Below, one piece after another: positions 20,931-30,193 of a DNA stretch of 64,000 bases (position 1 is its first letter; the number at the start of each line of letters is the position of its first letter). The stretch comes from Paraphaeosphaeria minitans (lineage: Eukaryota; Ascomycota; Dothideomycetes; Pleosporales; Didymosphaeriaceae): assembly GCA_015832175.1 (NCBI GenBank), contig WJXW01000005.1, forward strand, positions 2,046,001 through 2,110,000, in the 5' to 3' direction. A model generated the notes under the pieces. That model ran no database searches, was not told where the DNA came from, and saw only the letters and a program-made list of their open reading frames with translations. Position numbers and translations under genes: made by a program.

Positions 20931-23900
20931 TTAACTACAACTTATATAAATAGATATCTTTTTTAGGCCTAAACTTAGACAAGAAAATGCCTTTATTAAA
21001 TTAAATACTATAGTAAGCATAGTATTAGTTAAGCTACTAGTATAGCTTAAAGGAATATAGGCTTAAGCTCTTATAGACTTAAGAGTAGAAAGGAACTTTA
21101 TATTTTATTAAATAGTAAGATAAGCAGGACTTATAATATTAGAGAAAGAAATACCCTATATTATCTATATCGCAAATAGATTCCTAATGCCTAAGACACG
21201 TTAAATATACTAGAAGGTTACTACCACAATAATAGTCTAAGGATATAGAGAGGAACTTACTTTAGATGTCTTACTAGGATCTAAGTATAAGTTAGTCTTA
21301 GGATTACTTTAGTTAATAATACACAACCTATAGATTAACTAGGGTATAAAGAAAATATCGTTTAAACGCTATAATTATATATTATAAGTAAAGCCTACGC
21401 ATTAACTAAAAATAATAGTAAATAAGGGAGTTATTAATAACATAATACTACGACAGATAGTTAAAAAATGGAAGCACACCTTAGTAGACACTAGCAGGAA
21501 CCACTAGGTTAAAAAGTGTGAGAAGGAGGACAATAGTATACCTTTTACCTTACTAAGAGAGTACAGGAAATAGATATATATATTTACAGAAAAGGAAGGA
21601 AAAGCAAACCTACCTAAATATTAACCCTAGGATCTTACAATAGACCTAGAAGAAGGGAAGACACCACTCTTTAGACTACTATATAGCAAGATAGGAGAAG
21701 AACTCCTTAAAGAACGTGATTTTATTAAAACAAATCTTAAAAAAGGATATATATAACTATTAAAGTTACTAGCAGTAAGCCCTTTTATGTTTATTAAGAA
21801 AAAGGATAGATTAGATAGACTATACGTTAACTACTAATAACTTAACAACATAATAATAAAGAACTAATATCTACTACTAAATATTATAGAGTTACAAGAT
21901 TAACTATCTTAAGCCAAGATATTCACAATAATAGATCTAAGAGACAGTTACTACCTTATACAAATTAAAAAAAGTAAAGAATAAAAAACAGCGTTTTAAT
22001 CACGCTATAGACTATTTAAATATAAAGTTATGCCTTTTAGACTTATAAACGCACTAGTAGCTTTTATAGCACTTATTAACAACGTACTCTGCGAACATCT
22101 AGATATATTTGTTATTACGTATATAGACAATATTCTTGTCTTTTCTAAAAACAAATTAGACTACACTAAGTATGTACAGACAGTACTAGAAGCACTAGAC
22201 AAAGCATACCTTTGTATTAAACTTAAGAAATATAAGTTTAACGTTAAATAACTTAAATTCCTAGGACATATTATTACTATAGAAAGAATTAAGATAGCAC
22301 TAAGTAAAGTTAAATACATTAAGAACTAGCTAATACTAAAGACAGCTAAGAATATCTAAGAATTCTTAGAATTCTATAGATTTAATTAACAATTCATCTA
22401 AAATTACGTAAAGGTTATAATACCTTTAATAAATTTTACAAAGAAGGACGTACCCTTTAAATAGATAAATAAGTGTAGAATGTTATTCTAACTCCTTAAA
22501 ACAGTATGTATTATAGAACCTATCCTTATTTATTTTAGAAGTAATAAACTACTGCGCTTTAAAACAGACGCTAGCAATCTTACGCTAGGCGCCTACGCTA
22601 AATAAGAATGTAATAGTAAATAGCACATATTTACCTATTACTTATGTAAATTTAATAACGCCGAAACACAATATAATGTATATAATAAAGAACTCTACGC
22701 TATTATTAAAGCCTTAAAGCACTAGAGGATTTATATACTTAGTTACTTAACGCTAGAAATCTACACAGATTATAAGAACCTCCTAAGGTTCACAATAATA
22801 AAAGAACTTATGCTAAGACAATAAAGATAGTTATAAACCACAGGGTAGTATAAGTTTAGAATTATCTATGTAGCTAGAAAAGAAAATAGCAGAGTAAACG
22901 CTCTTAGCTAATAAAGTAATTTAGTAAGAGAAAAAGCAAAAACTTTCTCTGTAATCCTTCGCAAAGCTAAAGATAGATCTCTAGAGCTAATAGTAGAACT
23001 AAATTAACTTTTAGTAATTAACTAAGAAGTTCTAGAACATCTATAGACTAAGATTATCTAATAATACCACAATGACCCTATGTACAGACACCTAGGTATT
23101 ATAAAGATAATAGAACTTATCTAAAGGAATTATACCTTTAAAGGAATTAAAGAAGCTGTAATAACTTATATCTATAAATATATAGAATGCTAGAGAAATA
23201 AACATAGCACATATCTTAAATATAGAGAAATATAAGTAATTAGAATACTAACAGCACTATAGAAAGACATTGCTATAGATTTTATTATAGGAATTCTAAA
23301 CTCTAAGGATCTAACAACAGGAATTAAATATAACAATATACTAGTAATAGTCTACTAACTAACTAAGTATGTTAAGCTTATTCTATGCCTTAAAAGAATA
23401 ATAGCAAAAGAACTCGCTTTTCTTATTCTAGACAAACTAATTAGACACTATAGAATTCTAAAAATAATTATTAGTAATAGAGACAAGCTTTTTACGTTAA
23501 ATTATTAGACAACGCTTATAGCACTACTTAGAACGAAATGAAAGCTATTAACAGCTTACTATCTATAAACAGACAGATAGACAGAACGTATGAACTAAAC
23601 TATAGAAACGTACCTACGCATCTACTATAATAGTTAGAAGAATAACTAGGTTTTATTACTACCTATAGCACAGTTAGCCTATAATAACAAAGTATTAGCA
23701 GTATTAGGATATACACTGTTCTATATAAACTATAAAAAACACCTACATCTCTTTAATTAACAATTTCCTACAACAATTAAAGTAAAAGAAGCTATAGATA
23801 TAGCAGAAAATATAAAAAAAATACACTAATAACTCTAAGAGAATCTTAAGAAAGCTTAGCAGTAATTAATTTTATATTAAAATTAAAAACAAAAAATAGC

Positions 23901-24310
23901 ACCTTAGCTAAAGAAGGGGGATAAAGTATATCTACTTACAAAGAACCTTTAAACTTAGAAGAAAAAACACAAGAAACTAGATTATGTTAAAGTTGGACTA
24001 TTTTACATTTCTAAGCAAATATTACTAGTAAACTATAAGTTGGAACTACTACTAGATGTAAAGATACACCTAGTATTCCACGTATTACTACTGGAACTAG
24101 CAGACCCTAACACGCCAATTAAAACAACCTTCTACCACTAAGCTAAAGAAGAAACTAAATTTAAAGTTAAAAGAATTCTAGATTATAATTAGTAAAAGAA
24201 CATGTACCTTATTAAATAGAAAGGTTACCTACACAGCGAAAACACTTAGGAACCAAATAGCCACCTAGGAAACTATTAGTAAAAGATTAAAGAATTCTAC
24301 TAACTACTAA
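20931..24310 (+). pseudogene. A1 pol relic: protease, reverse transcriptase, RNase H, integrase, chromodomain
   Basis: Protease: Ala-Leu-Ile-Asp-Leu-Arg at about 21067-21084, where TCA and GGA of Asp-Ser-Gly became TTA and AGA. Reverse transcriptase: about 21700-22500, with an open segment at 22030-22251 that includes Met-Pro-Phe-Arg-Leu-Ile-Asn-Ala and the active site Tyr-Ile-Asp-Asn at 22120-22131 (Asp lost). RNase H: about 22540-22900, with Tyr-Asn-Lys-Glu-Leu-Tyr-Ala-Ile. Integrase: about 23020-23830, first core Asp near 23279, second near 23480, and Gln-Thr-Asp-Arg-Gln-Thr-Glu-Arg near 23570. Chromodomain: about 24155-24300, with Tyr-Leu-(Ile)-Lys-x-Lys-Gly-Tyr and Ser-Glu-Asn-Thr. Chromodomains steer integration to heterochromatin, which fits the setting. 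Confidence 0.93.
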
Positions 24311-24332
24311 CATAGAACAATATTATCCTTAC

Positions 24333-24878
24333 TTAAGTGGATACAGCGGGAAGGGGATCTGGCGCATTAGGATTAGTAAGAGGAGGATAGGAGGACTAGT
24401 CTAATGCTAAGGCACTAGGCATTAAGCTATTTTCTAACTAGACAACGTCCTAACCTAAAGTCTCTAATCCCTTAAGATACTTAATCTTATCTATAAATCT
24501 TATTAAATTAGTTAATAACTAATTCTCCCGCTCCTTAAGTAGACGCTTTTATTTTAATAACTAATTTCTTTTTAAACGCGCTGCTTATAACGTAAGTATA
24601 GCTACCTTTTTTTTAGCCGCAGCCTCCTTCTCTATTTTTTTAAGACAATTAACCTCTAAATTAATATAAGCAAAATTAGGAATTACTAGCTTAGCAGGCT
24701 TACACTTTAAAATTCTATTCTTATAATAATTTCTATATTAAACCTTTAGGGACAATATCTTATAGGCTAAGCCTTTTTTAACGCAATACTTGTAAGACAC
24801 TATAGTAAACTAACTAATAGCGTTTATTTAATTTCTAATAGAATAACGGTAAAGGGTACTTTAGGATAAGATAGACAT
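24333..24878 (-). pseudogene. A1 antisense 3' reading frame, 181 codons, Cys-rich and coiled-coil-like
   Basis: On the minus strand an ATG at 24878 opens a frame that runs to TAA at 24333. All inner stops are TAA/TAG, as expected from RIP of Gln (or Trp) codons. The N-terminal third has residues spaced like two Cys-x2-Cys-x6/7-Cys half sites (around 24680-24790), with one Cys still present in the first and others now Tyr, the product of TGC/TGT to TAC/TAT. Then follows a Lys/Glu/Leu/Arg-rich segment (about 24450-24640) that would form a coiled coil, and a Pro/Asn/Ala-rich tail. It ends just past the sense chromodomain. The layout resembles a Zn2Cys6-type or other Cys-cluster protein, but I cannot name a family. 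A2 carries a different frame of similar design in the same place. Confidence 0.6.
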
Positions 24879-24920
24879 TAGTTACTATATAAGGGCATAT
24901 AGATGTAAGGAGGGAGGTAA

Positions 24921-25343
24921 TGTTAAGATCCTAGAATCTATATAGGCAGACAGGCTGCTTATAACGCGCGCAGGCTCTAAACCCTGCTAAAGGATTATAT
25001 AATGTCCTATAATGTCCCACATGCTAAGCTATAGGATATTAGGATTACGTAACTAAGTTATGTAACTGTACTATAGGATTCCCACGCGTCTCACGCATAG
25101 GACCTATAAGATATTATAAGATCTATAGAACAAAGTAGCTATATAAGAACGTAAGGATGAATCTTTATACTTATATTTAATCTATTTATTAATCTATTAT
25201 TTAGATTCTAGTAGACTAAATTATTAACTTATTACACTTTGTAAGATACTATTGTATTAATAAGACCTTCCACTTTCTGTAAGTACTCCTGCCTGAGAAC
25301 TAACCTTAACCCTTTAGGACTAGCTACCCTCTTGGATTTAACA
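24921..25343 (+). repeat. A1 3' LTR
   Basis: 423 bp, TGTTAAGATCC to TTTAACA, same length as the 5' LTR with transition differences only at the sites I compared. The antisense frame starts 43 bp upstream of it, so the LTR could have supplied an antisense promoter. Confidence 0.96.
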
Positions 25344-27455
25344 TTAACTTCTTCTTAAGGAAATTAAGCACTACGCAGTACTACTATAATACTTATAATA
25401 AGGAACTCCTTACTATTATTAAATTAGTTAGACACTAGCGTTAATACCTTTAAGGTTAATACTTTAAGGTCTTAACAAATTATTATAACTTTTAATAGTT
25501 TATAAAGACTAAAACGCTTATATTATATTACGTCTAGTTGTACCTTACTCTAAGTAAGTATAACTTTATTATAACTTATAAGGCAGGATTAACAAATCTA
25601 GTAAACAGCCTATTAAGGCGCCTAGACTACATGCTTAGCACCTAGAATACTAAGTAGAAGAATAATAAAACCTTTATTAAGCCTTTAGCTAATCTATTAT
25701 TAGAAAGGTAAGGCAGATACGCTCTAGTCTCTACTATCTCTACCTATTTTAGGAACTAGATAGGATAGGGTAATAAGCCCTATTAAGAGACTAACCCCTC
25801 TAGAAGTTAGATAAAGCAGGGCAATAAGCCCTGTAGAGATACCTATTACTTTAAGAGGTTAGATAAGGGTAGTCTTAGTAACTACCTCTTCTTAGAGAAC
25901 TAAAAGGCTATTAAATCTAAACATTTAAACTTATTAGATAATAAGGTTAATAAGTTAGCATAATCTAGTCTAAGTAGCTACGGCTTAGGACTAACTAGCC
26001 TAGTGTGGCTTAAGTCTCCTTTAAAGCGCATAAAAGCTATTAAGAGCTACTATAATAGCCCTCTCTTAGAATATTTTAGTGTAACTTAGACGCTTAAGCG
26101 CGTTTAATAGAAGTTTTACTAGACTAGTATAAATAAGGAGGTCGCTAACTATATTTATAACTATAAGTAGTGCTAACAGGCAACCTATAAAAGATATAAG
26201 CCTTATAGTCTTTTATAGCAGCTTCCTATCCTAGATTGTCTATAGCAGCACGTTATAATAGACTTTATTACTAATCTGTCCCTAAGTCGCTTCTTAGGAC
26301 TAATATATAACACTATCTTAGTAATTGTTGATTAATTTTCTAAGATAACTTATTATATACTAGCCTAGATAGATTAGAATAGCACTAACCTAGCTTAGGC
26401 TTAGATTTATGAGGTTATTAGACTTTATAGTAATCTAGAGAGTATTCTCTTAGACAGAGGACTAGTAATAAAAGTAAAACACTAGAATACTTTCTATTAT
26501 TACTTAAACTTAAGGAGGGTTTTAACTTTAGCTTTTTACCCTTAGACTAATAGGTAAAGAGAATACTAGAACTAAACACTAAAATGATACTTATAAATCT
26601 TCTACTCCCTAGAGTAAAATAATTAGGTAATATAGATCTCCCTAGCAGAATATACGTATAATAATAGCAAACATTTAGTAATAGGGTACACACTATACTA
26701 AGTGTACTTTAGATATAATCCCTCTAATCTAACCTAGCCTAATATACTACTAGGTGGCGGGGAAAGCCTAAGGGGCTACTAAATAGTGTTAAGATTAATA
26801 GAAATATACGCAAATACAAGAAAGAAGCTATAAGTAGTATAGAAGTACTAAAAATTTATTTTTAATAAGAAGAGAACCCCTTTACAACTTAATAAAGGTA
26901 ATAAGGTATAGGTTTTAAGTAGAAATCTAAAGTCTGCACAACTAATAAGAAGATAGACTAGAAATTCCTAGGCCCTAGAGTAGTAGATAAGTATATTAGC
27001 TCTCTACCTACAGCCTACTAAGTAAACCTACCTAAATTAGGTAAAGTTTATCTAGTGTTCTATCCTTCCCTACTAGAACTATATAAACTATATAGGAAAC
27101 TACCCTACTAACAACTACTAATTAAAGACACATTACCCTAATATAGTAATAATATATACAAAGTAGACTATATTATTAATAAACAATAAAATAAGTTAAG
27201 ATAATAAGAATACCTTATTAAATAGAGTAGATATAATCTAGAAGAAAACTCTTAAGAACCTACTATATTAATTAGTAGAAATACGCTTAAAGAGTTCTAG
27301 AAAAAGCTTAAGATATCCCTAAGAAGGTTAATAACTACACTTCTAGAGGCAAAGAAAAGAGGTTATAGGCAACCTCCCTTAAAGGGGAAAACTAGTAAAC
27401 GCTAAGAACTTATATAAAAATATTAGTTTAAGTTAGACCTACCTACCTAGCACAA
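25344..27455 (+). pseudogene. E RNase H, integrase and chromodomain-like relic
   Basis: Resumes the E pol frame. RNase H: Tyr-Asn-Lys-Glu-Leu-Leu-Thr-Ile near 25390, Leu-Thr-Asn-Tyr-Tyr-Asn (family Thr-Asp-His-Lys-Asn) near 25470, Ala-Leu-Ser-Arg-Arg-like end near 25610. Integrase: Pro-Ile-Leu-Asp, then Ile-Asp-Phe-Ile-Thr-Asn-Leu-Ser near 26255 (first core Asp), followed by Tyr-Asn-Thr-Ile-Leu-Val-Ile-Val-Asp. Its C-terminal part (about 26940-27080) holds Phe-Leu-Gly-Pro and Val-Phe-Tyr-Pro-Ser-Leu-Leu (family Val-Phe-His-Val-Ser-Leu-Leu). A chromodomain-like tail with Glu-Tyr-Leu-Ile-Lys lies near 27200-27310. Ends near 27455. Confidence 0.88.
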
Positions 27456-27670
27456 AATGTCCTAATTTAGTATAATATGCGAACATTAACTCGCAATTAG
27501 ATACTATAGACCCTTTTATGCTTTTAAAAACCCCACGTGTCTCCTATAGGGAGTTTAGTGGATAGTTAGCTAGTTAGGTAGGGTGTTTTAATAGGTATAG
27601 GAATACTAAGTAGTATATGCGACACCCTTTAAAATTGGCAAAGGATAAGGATGATATTAGTAATATTATA

Positions 27671-27720
27671 ATTCTGGCACAATCTAGTACATATTAGTAT
27701 AATTTAGCATAATTTGGATT
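27671..27720. repeat. Decamer array 1 (5 units, degenerate)
   Basis: Five consecutive 10-bp units of the form ATTYTRGYAC / AATTTAGCAT, in register with the consensus AATTAGTGCT found in the other arrays of this region. Confidence 0.65.
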
Positions 27721-27910
27721 AAATTGTATTATTATGAGGTAGAAAGCCTCTTATTGCCTAAAATAGGGTTAATAACTAACTAAAATAGGAATCTATATTA
27801 AAATGTTGCCTATTTGTGGGTAATAGCCTAAAAAGCTAGGTAAATATGCTATTTAAAATTAACTAACGCTAGATTATTACTATTGTTACTAAATTCTGCT
27901 ATTATGTTCC

Positions 27911-27970
27911 TATTCACGCTAATTTATACTATACTATACCGTATTATGCCTATTTAGGCCGTGTGGTGCT
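27911..27970. repeat. Decamer array 2 (6 units, degenerate)
   Basis: Six 10-bp units, e.g. TATTCACGCT, AATTTATACT, GTATTATGCC, TATTTAGGCC, GTGTGGTGCT; weaker than the others but in the same register. Confidence 0.5.
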
Positions 27971-28320
27971 GTATTGCGTCTTTATTTAAATAATTAATCC
28001 TAATAACTTTTGTTAGAGCTGCTTTAAGTCGCTAGGCCTTTAGTATAGAAAGAAGTTATAAAATAGTAATTAAAGTACGCCAACTTCTCTGTATTAGTAC
28101 TATTAATGGGTGGGAAGTCCACTAGAGGCTTAGAAACAGTAGATAAGTCTAGGTTACGCCTCTTTACGCTATAACGCGCTAAAGTAGGAGTAGCTAGCGT
28201 AGATATAACTTTAGCGTTCCTATAAGCAGCTTCTAGTTAGGCTTTAGTGTTAGCTGCGGCAGTTTCTACTAAAGAGATGTTAAGGCTAGTTAGGATAGTT
28301 ATGTAGGGATAGCTAGGGAC

Positions 28321-28375
28321 CTATTACGCTAGTTAGTGCTAACTTACTCTAAATAATACTATAGTGTATTTATAC
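28321..28375 (-). other. Candidate intron 3 in E antisense relic
   Basis: On the minus strand: 55 nt, GTATAA at the 5' end, CACTAAC branch-like motif and TAG at the 3' end. Length is not a multiple of three, and removing it restores the reading frame. It overlaps decamer array 3 (28331-28360). Confidence 0.5.
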
Positions 28376-28571
28376 TAGAGCCTTAGCCTTATATAGGGAG
28401 ATTGCTTTATCTTTTAACTCTATTTTACACTTAATACGATAAGCTTTAGCTTTAAGCGCCTTTCTAGAGCGAGAATAACTATATAGAAGTATACTAGAGT
28501 TAGCGCACTTATCTTTAAGTATAAAAGCCCTATTATAAGTCTAGAACTTCTTAGCGTACCTACATAAGTCC

Positions 28572-28620
28572 CTGTGTACTAATTAGCGCTAATTTGTGCT
28601 AAATTACACTAAATAGTACC
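28572..28620. repeat. Decamer array 4 / candidate intron 2
   Basis: Plus strand shows four clear 10-bp units from 28581 (AATTAGCGCT, AATTTGTGCT, AAATTACACT, AAATAGTACC). On the minus strand 28619-28572 begins GT, contains GCTAAT and ends CAG, as a 48-nt intron would; being a multiple of three, it is not proven by frame. Confidence 0.6.
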
Positions 28621-28979
28621 TATACTTATTTAGCTCTACTATAATGCGTGTAGCTATAGCTATTACCCTCTTATTAGCTTCTATCCTTAGTTTCTATACT
28701 TTAAGGAGCGCGTTCTCCTTATTCTATAATAAAGGGGCGATAGGTTTAGCTATAAGTTATAATTAGCTTTTAGTGAAATTAGCTAGAGCTATAATATACT
28801 TTAGGTCTTTACACTAGACCTTATATTCCTCTTTAGTAGCTTTATAAGATACTTAAGCTATAGTATTAGCTTCCTTAGATACTATAACTAAGGCTTAGAC
28901 ATCTATTCCTAGGACAGACCTAAGATAGACTTTAAGGGTCTTAAGGAGCCTAAGTACCTTAAATAGGGGCTATATACGC

Positions 28980-29034
28980 CTATTAGTACCTAATAGTGCT
29001 AAATAGCGCTAAATAACGCTAGAAAGTAACTTAC
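28980..29034. repeat. Decamer array 5 / candidate intron 1
   Basis: Four 10-bp units on the plus strand (TATTAGTACC, TAATAGTGCT, AAATAGCGCT, AAATAACGCT). On the minus strand the block starts GTAAGT and ends TACTAATAG, matching a fungal 5' splice site and branch/3' splice arrangement over 55 nt. Confidence 0.6.
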
Positions 29035-29290
29035 TATAAAGCATAAGGTGCCTTTATCTAAATAATTACTTCACTCCTTATAGTAGTAACCTTTAAATTG
29101 CAATAATCCCTATTTATTATTATTTAGGTCTATTACGCATGTAGTGTCTAATTCTAGAACACTACGCTCTACTATAATTCTAATGCATCTAATATATAGT
29201 ATTTTGGTACAAAGTCTATTAGTCTTAATTATATTAATATAATAGTCGCGAAGAGAGCGCTTCTTAGGTAGAGCTATTATAATTTACAAC

Positions 29291-29364
29291 AATTAGTACT
29301 AATTTATACTAATTAGTGCTAACTAATGCTAATTGCTGCCTATTAGTGCTAATTAGTGTTAATT
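29291..29364. repeat. Decamer array 6 (7 units, best preserved)
   Basis: Seven 10-bp units in perfect register: AATTAGTACT, AATTTATACT, AATTAGTGCT, AACTAATGCT, AATTGCTGCC, TATTAGTGCT, AATTAGTGTT, then AATT. This defines the consensus AATTAGTGCT (minus strand AGCACTAATT). Confidence 0.9.
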
Positions 29365-29430
29365 ATTATTAAAGATATACAAAAAGTGTTAAATGTATAC
29401 TAAAAAGGTATAACATGCGACTCTTTAGTA

Positions 29431-29465
29431 CAGTTAGTGCCAAGTTACACTAGAATGCGCTAATC
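29431..29465. repeat. Decamer array 7 (3-4 units)
   Basis: Units CAGTTAGTGC, CAAGTTACAC, TAGAATGCGC, TAATC follow the same 10-bp period. Confidence 0.55.
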
Positions 29466-29967
29466 TAAAGGCCGCATAATGTTACTTACTATAAGAAAAT
29501 ATAAGTAAAGAATAGGTCTAAGAGCCCTAGGCGATAGGATAACCACCCTACCGCTAAAACGCTACTTACTAGTGTAGTTACGTGCTACACTAGCGTAGAT
29601 AGTAATATCTTACCTTACCTAGGCAGAAATAGTTATAATCTAATATAAGGGGCGCCTAAGTGCCGCATAAATCTATTATAACAATTTAGGCACTATCTAG
29701 AATAAAATAGTATAAATAGGAATAAACTAAGACGTAATCCTCCTTATTGTCTATAATTAAGCTATCTTAGAAACAGTAAGACCTTTTAGATCCTCTAATA
29801 TTAGGCTTACTACTAAGTTTAAGAAGTAGGGATAGTTAAGGGCCTACGCTAACTACTAGGTGCTAGTAGAGCTAGTTAGTGCTAATAAAGAACTAATAGT
29901 AATAAATAGTAAAGGGACTTACTAAATGCTTTACTCTTAGGATAAGAGATCCTTTAAAAAAGGATAA

Positions 29968-30193
29968 TATTAGAACCCTAGGTACCTAGCTAGGCTCTAG
30001 GATAGTAAGGGCCAGCTAGATATAGGTAGAGATTACCTAATCTAAGGCTATATAGTTCTATTGCTAACAGAGTAATCTGGCAGCGATTCGTCTATCCTCT
30101 ATCCTCTATCCTCTATCCTACATCTTACCATACAATCCACCATTGTTTCACATCTAAAGCTGAAGCTACATTGCTCGTGCCTAACTCCTAACA
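29968..30193 (+). repeat. E 3' LTR
   Basis: 226 bp, TATTAGAACCC (RIP-altered TGTTAG) to CCTAACA, with the CTATCCT heptamer run near 30093-30121. Its last ~70 bp are nearly RIP-free, whereas the 5' LTR is RIP-free at its start. Confidence 0.93.

Larger units (their letters stand above)
18684..25343 (+). mobile_element. Chromovirus A1, full length (6660 bp, target duplication TTAAC)
   Basis: LTRs of 423 bp lie at 18684-19106 and 24921-25343, bounded by the 5-bp repeat TTAAC (18679-18683 and 25344-25348). Between them are gag with zinc knuckle, protease, reverse transcriptase, RNase H, integrase and a chromodomain, the layout of fungal chromoviruses. A polypurine tract AAGGAGGGAGGTAA precedes the 3' LTR. 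An antisense frame lies between chromodomain and 3' LTR. It interrupts the RNase H region of E. Stops make every sense frame non-functional. Confidence 0.97.
28024..29275 (-). pseudogene. E antisense coding relic with candidate short introns
   Basis: Read on the minus strand, long frames with only Gln/Trp-type stops can be followed in four blocks: about 29270-29035, 28979-28620, 28571-28376 and 28320-28024. They are Lys-, Leu-, Ala- and Arg-rich (coiled-coil-like) and have no recognised domain. The third gap (28321-28375) is 55 nt, begins GTATAA, has ACTAAC upstream of a terminal TAG, and its removal joins two frames that would otherwise be out of phase. The gap at 28980-29034 is also 55 nt (GTAAGT...TACTAATAG), though the flanking frames do not join cleanly. 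The gap at 28572-28619 is 48 nt (GTACTA...ACACAG). The start was not located. Could be an element gene or a captured host gene. Confidence 0.5.
27456..29967. other. E extra 3' region (2.5 kb) between chromodomain and 3' LTR
   Basis: This stretch is far longer than the usual Gypsy 3' untranslated region. I see no sense coding continuation. It holds at least seven arrays of a 10-bp repeat and an antisense coding relic (both listed separately). A purine tract AAAAAAGGATAA (29956-29967) abuts the 3' LTR, so the region belongs to E rather than being a later insertion, although a capture event cannot be excluded. Confidence 0.7.
7676..30193 (+). mobile_element. Gypsy element E with nested cox3 fragment, Copia B and chromovirus A1
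   Basis: Identical-length LTRs (226 bp) lie at 7676-7901 and 29968-30193. The flanks CTAGC (7671-7675) and CTAGT (30194-30198) form a 5-bp target duplication with one C-to-T change. Removing the two nested retrotransposons (10995-18261 and 18684-25343) and one copy of each target repeat leaves about 8.6 kb. The own parts in order are gag (7902-8760), gag end/protease/reverse transcriptase (about 9180-10994 and 18262-18683), RNase H, integrase and chromodomain-like tail (25344-27455), and 2.5 kb of extra 3' DNA (27456-29967). E is inserted in Copia D. Confidence 0.93.

Noticed and set aside
27576..27636. Inverted words AGGGTGT/ACACCCT as possible terminal repeats of a small DNA transposon
   Set aside because: Arms are only 7 bp, about 40 bp apart, and no target duplication is visible; more likely chance or a small hairpin.
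27671..29465. Decamer arrays as a CRISPR array
   Set aside because: Units are 10 bp without spacers, and the setting is a fungal retrotransposon.
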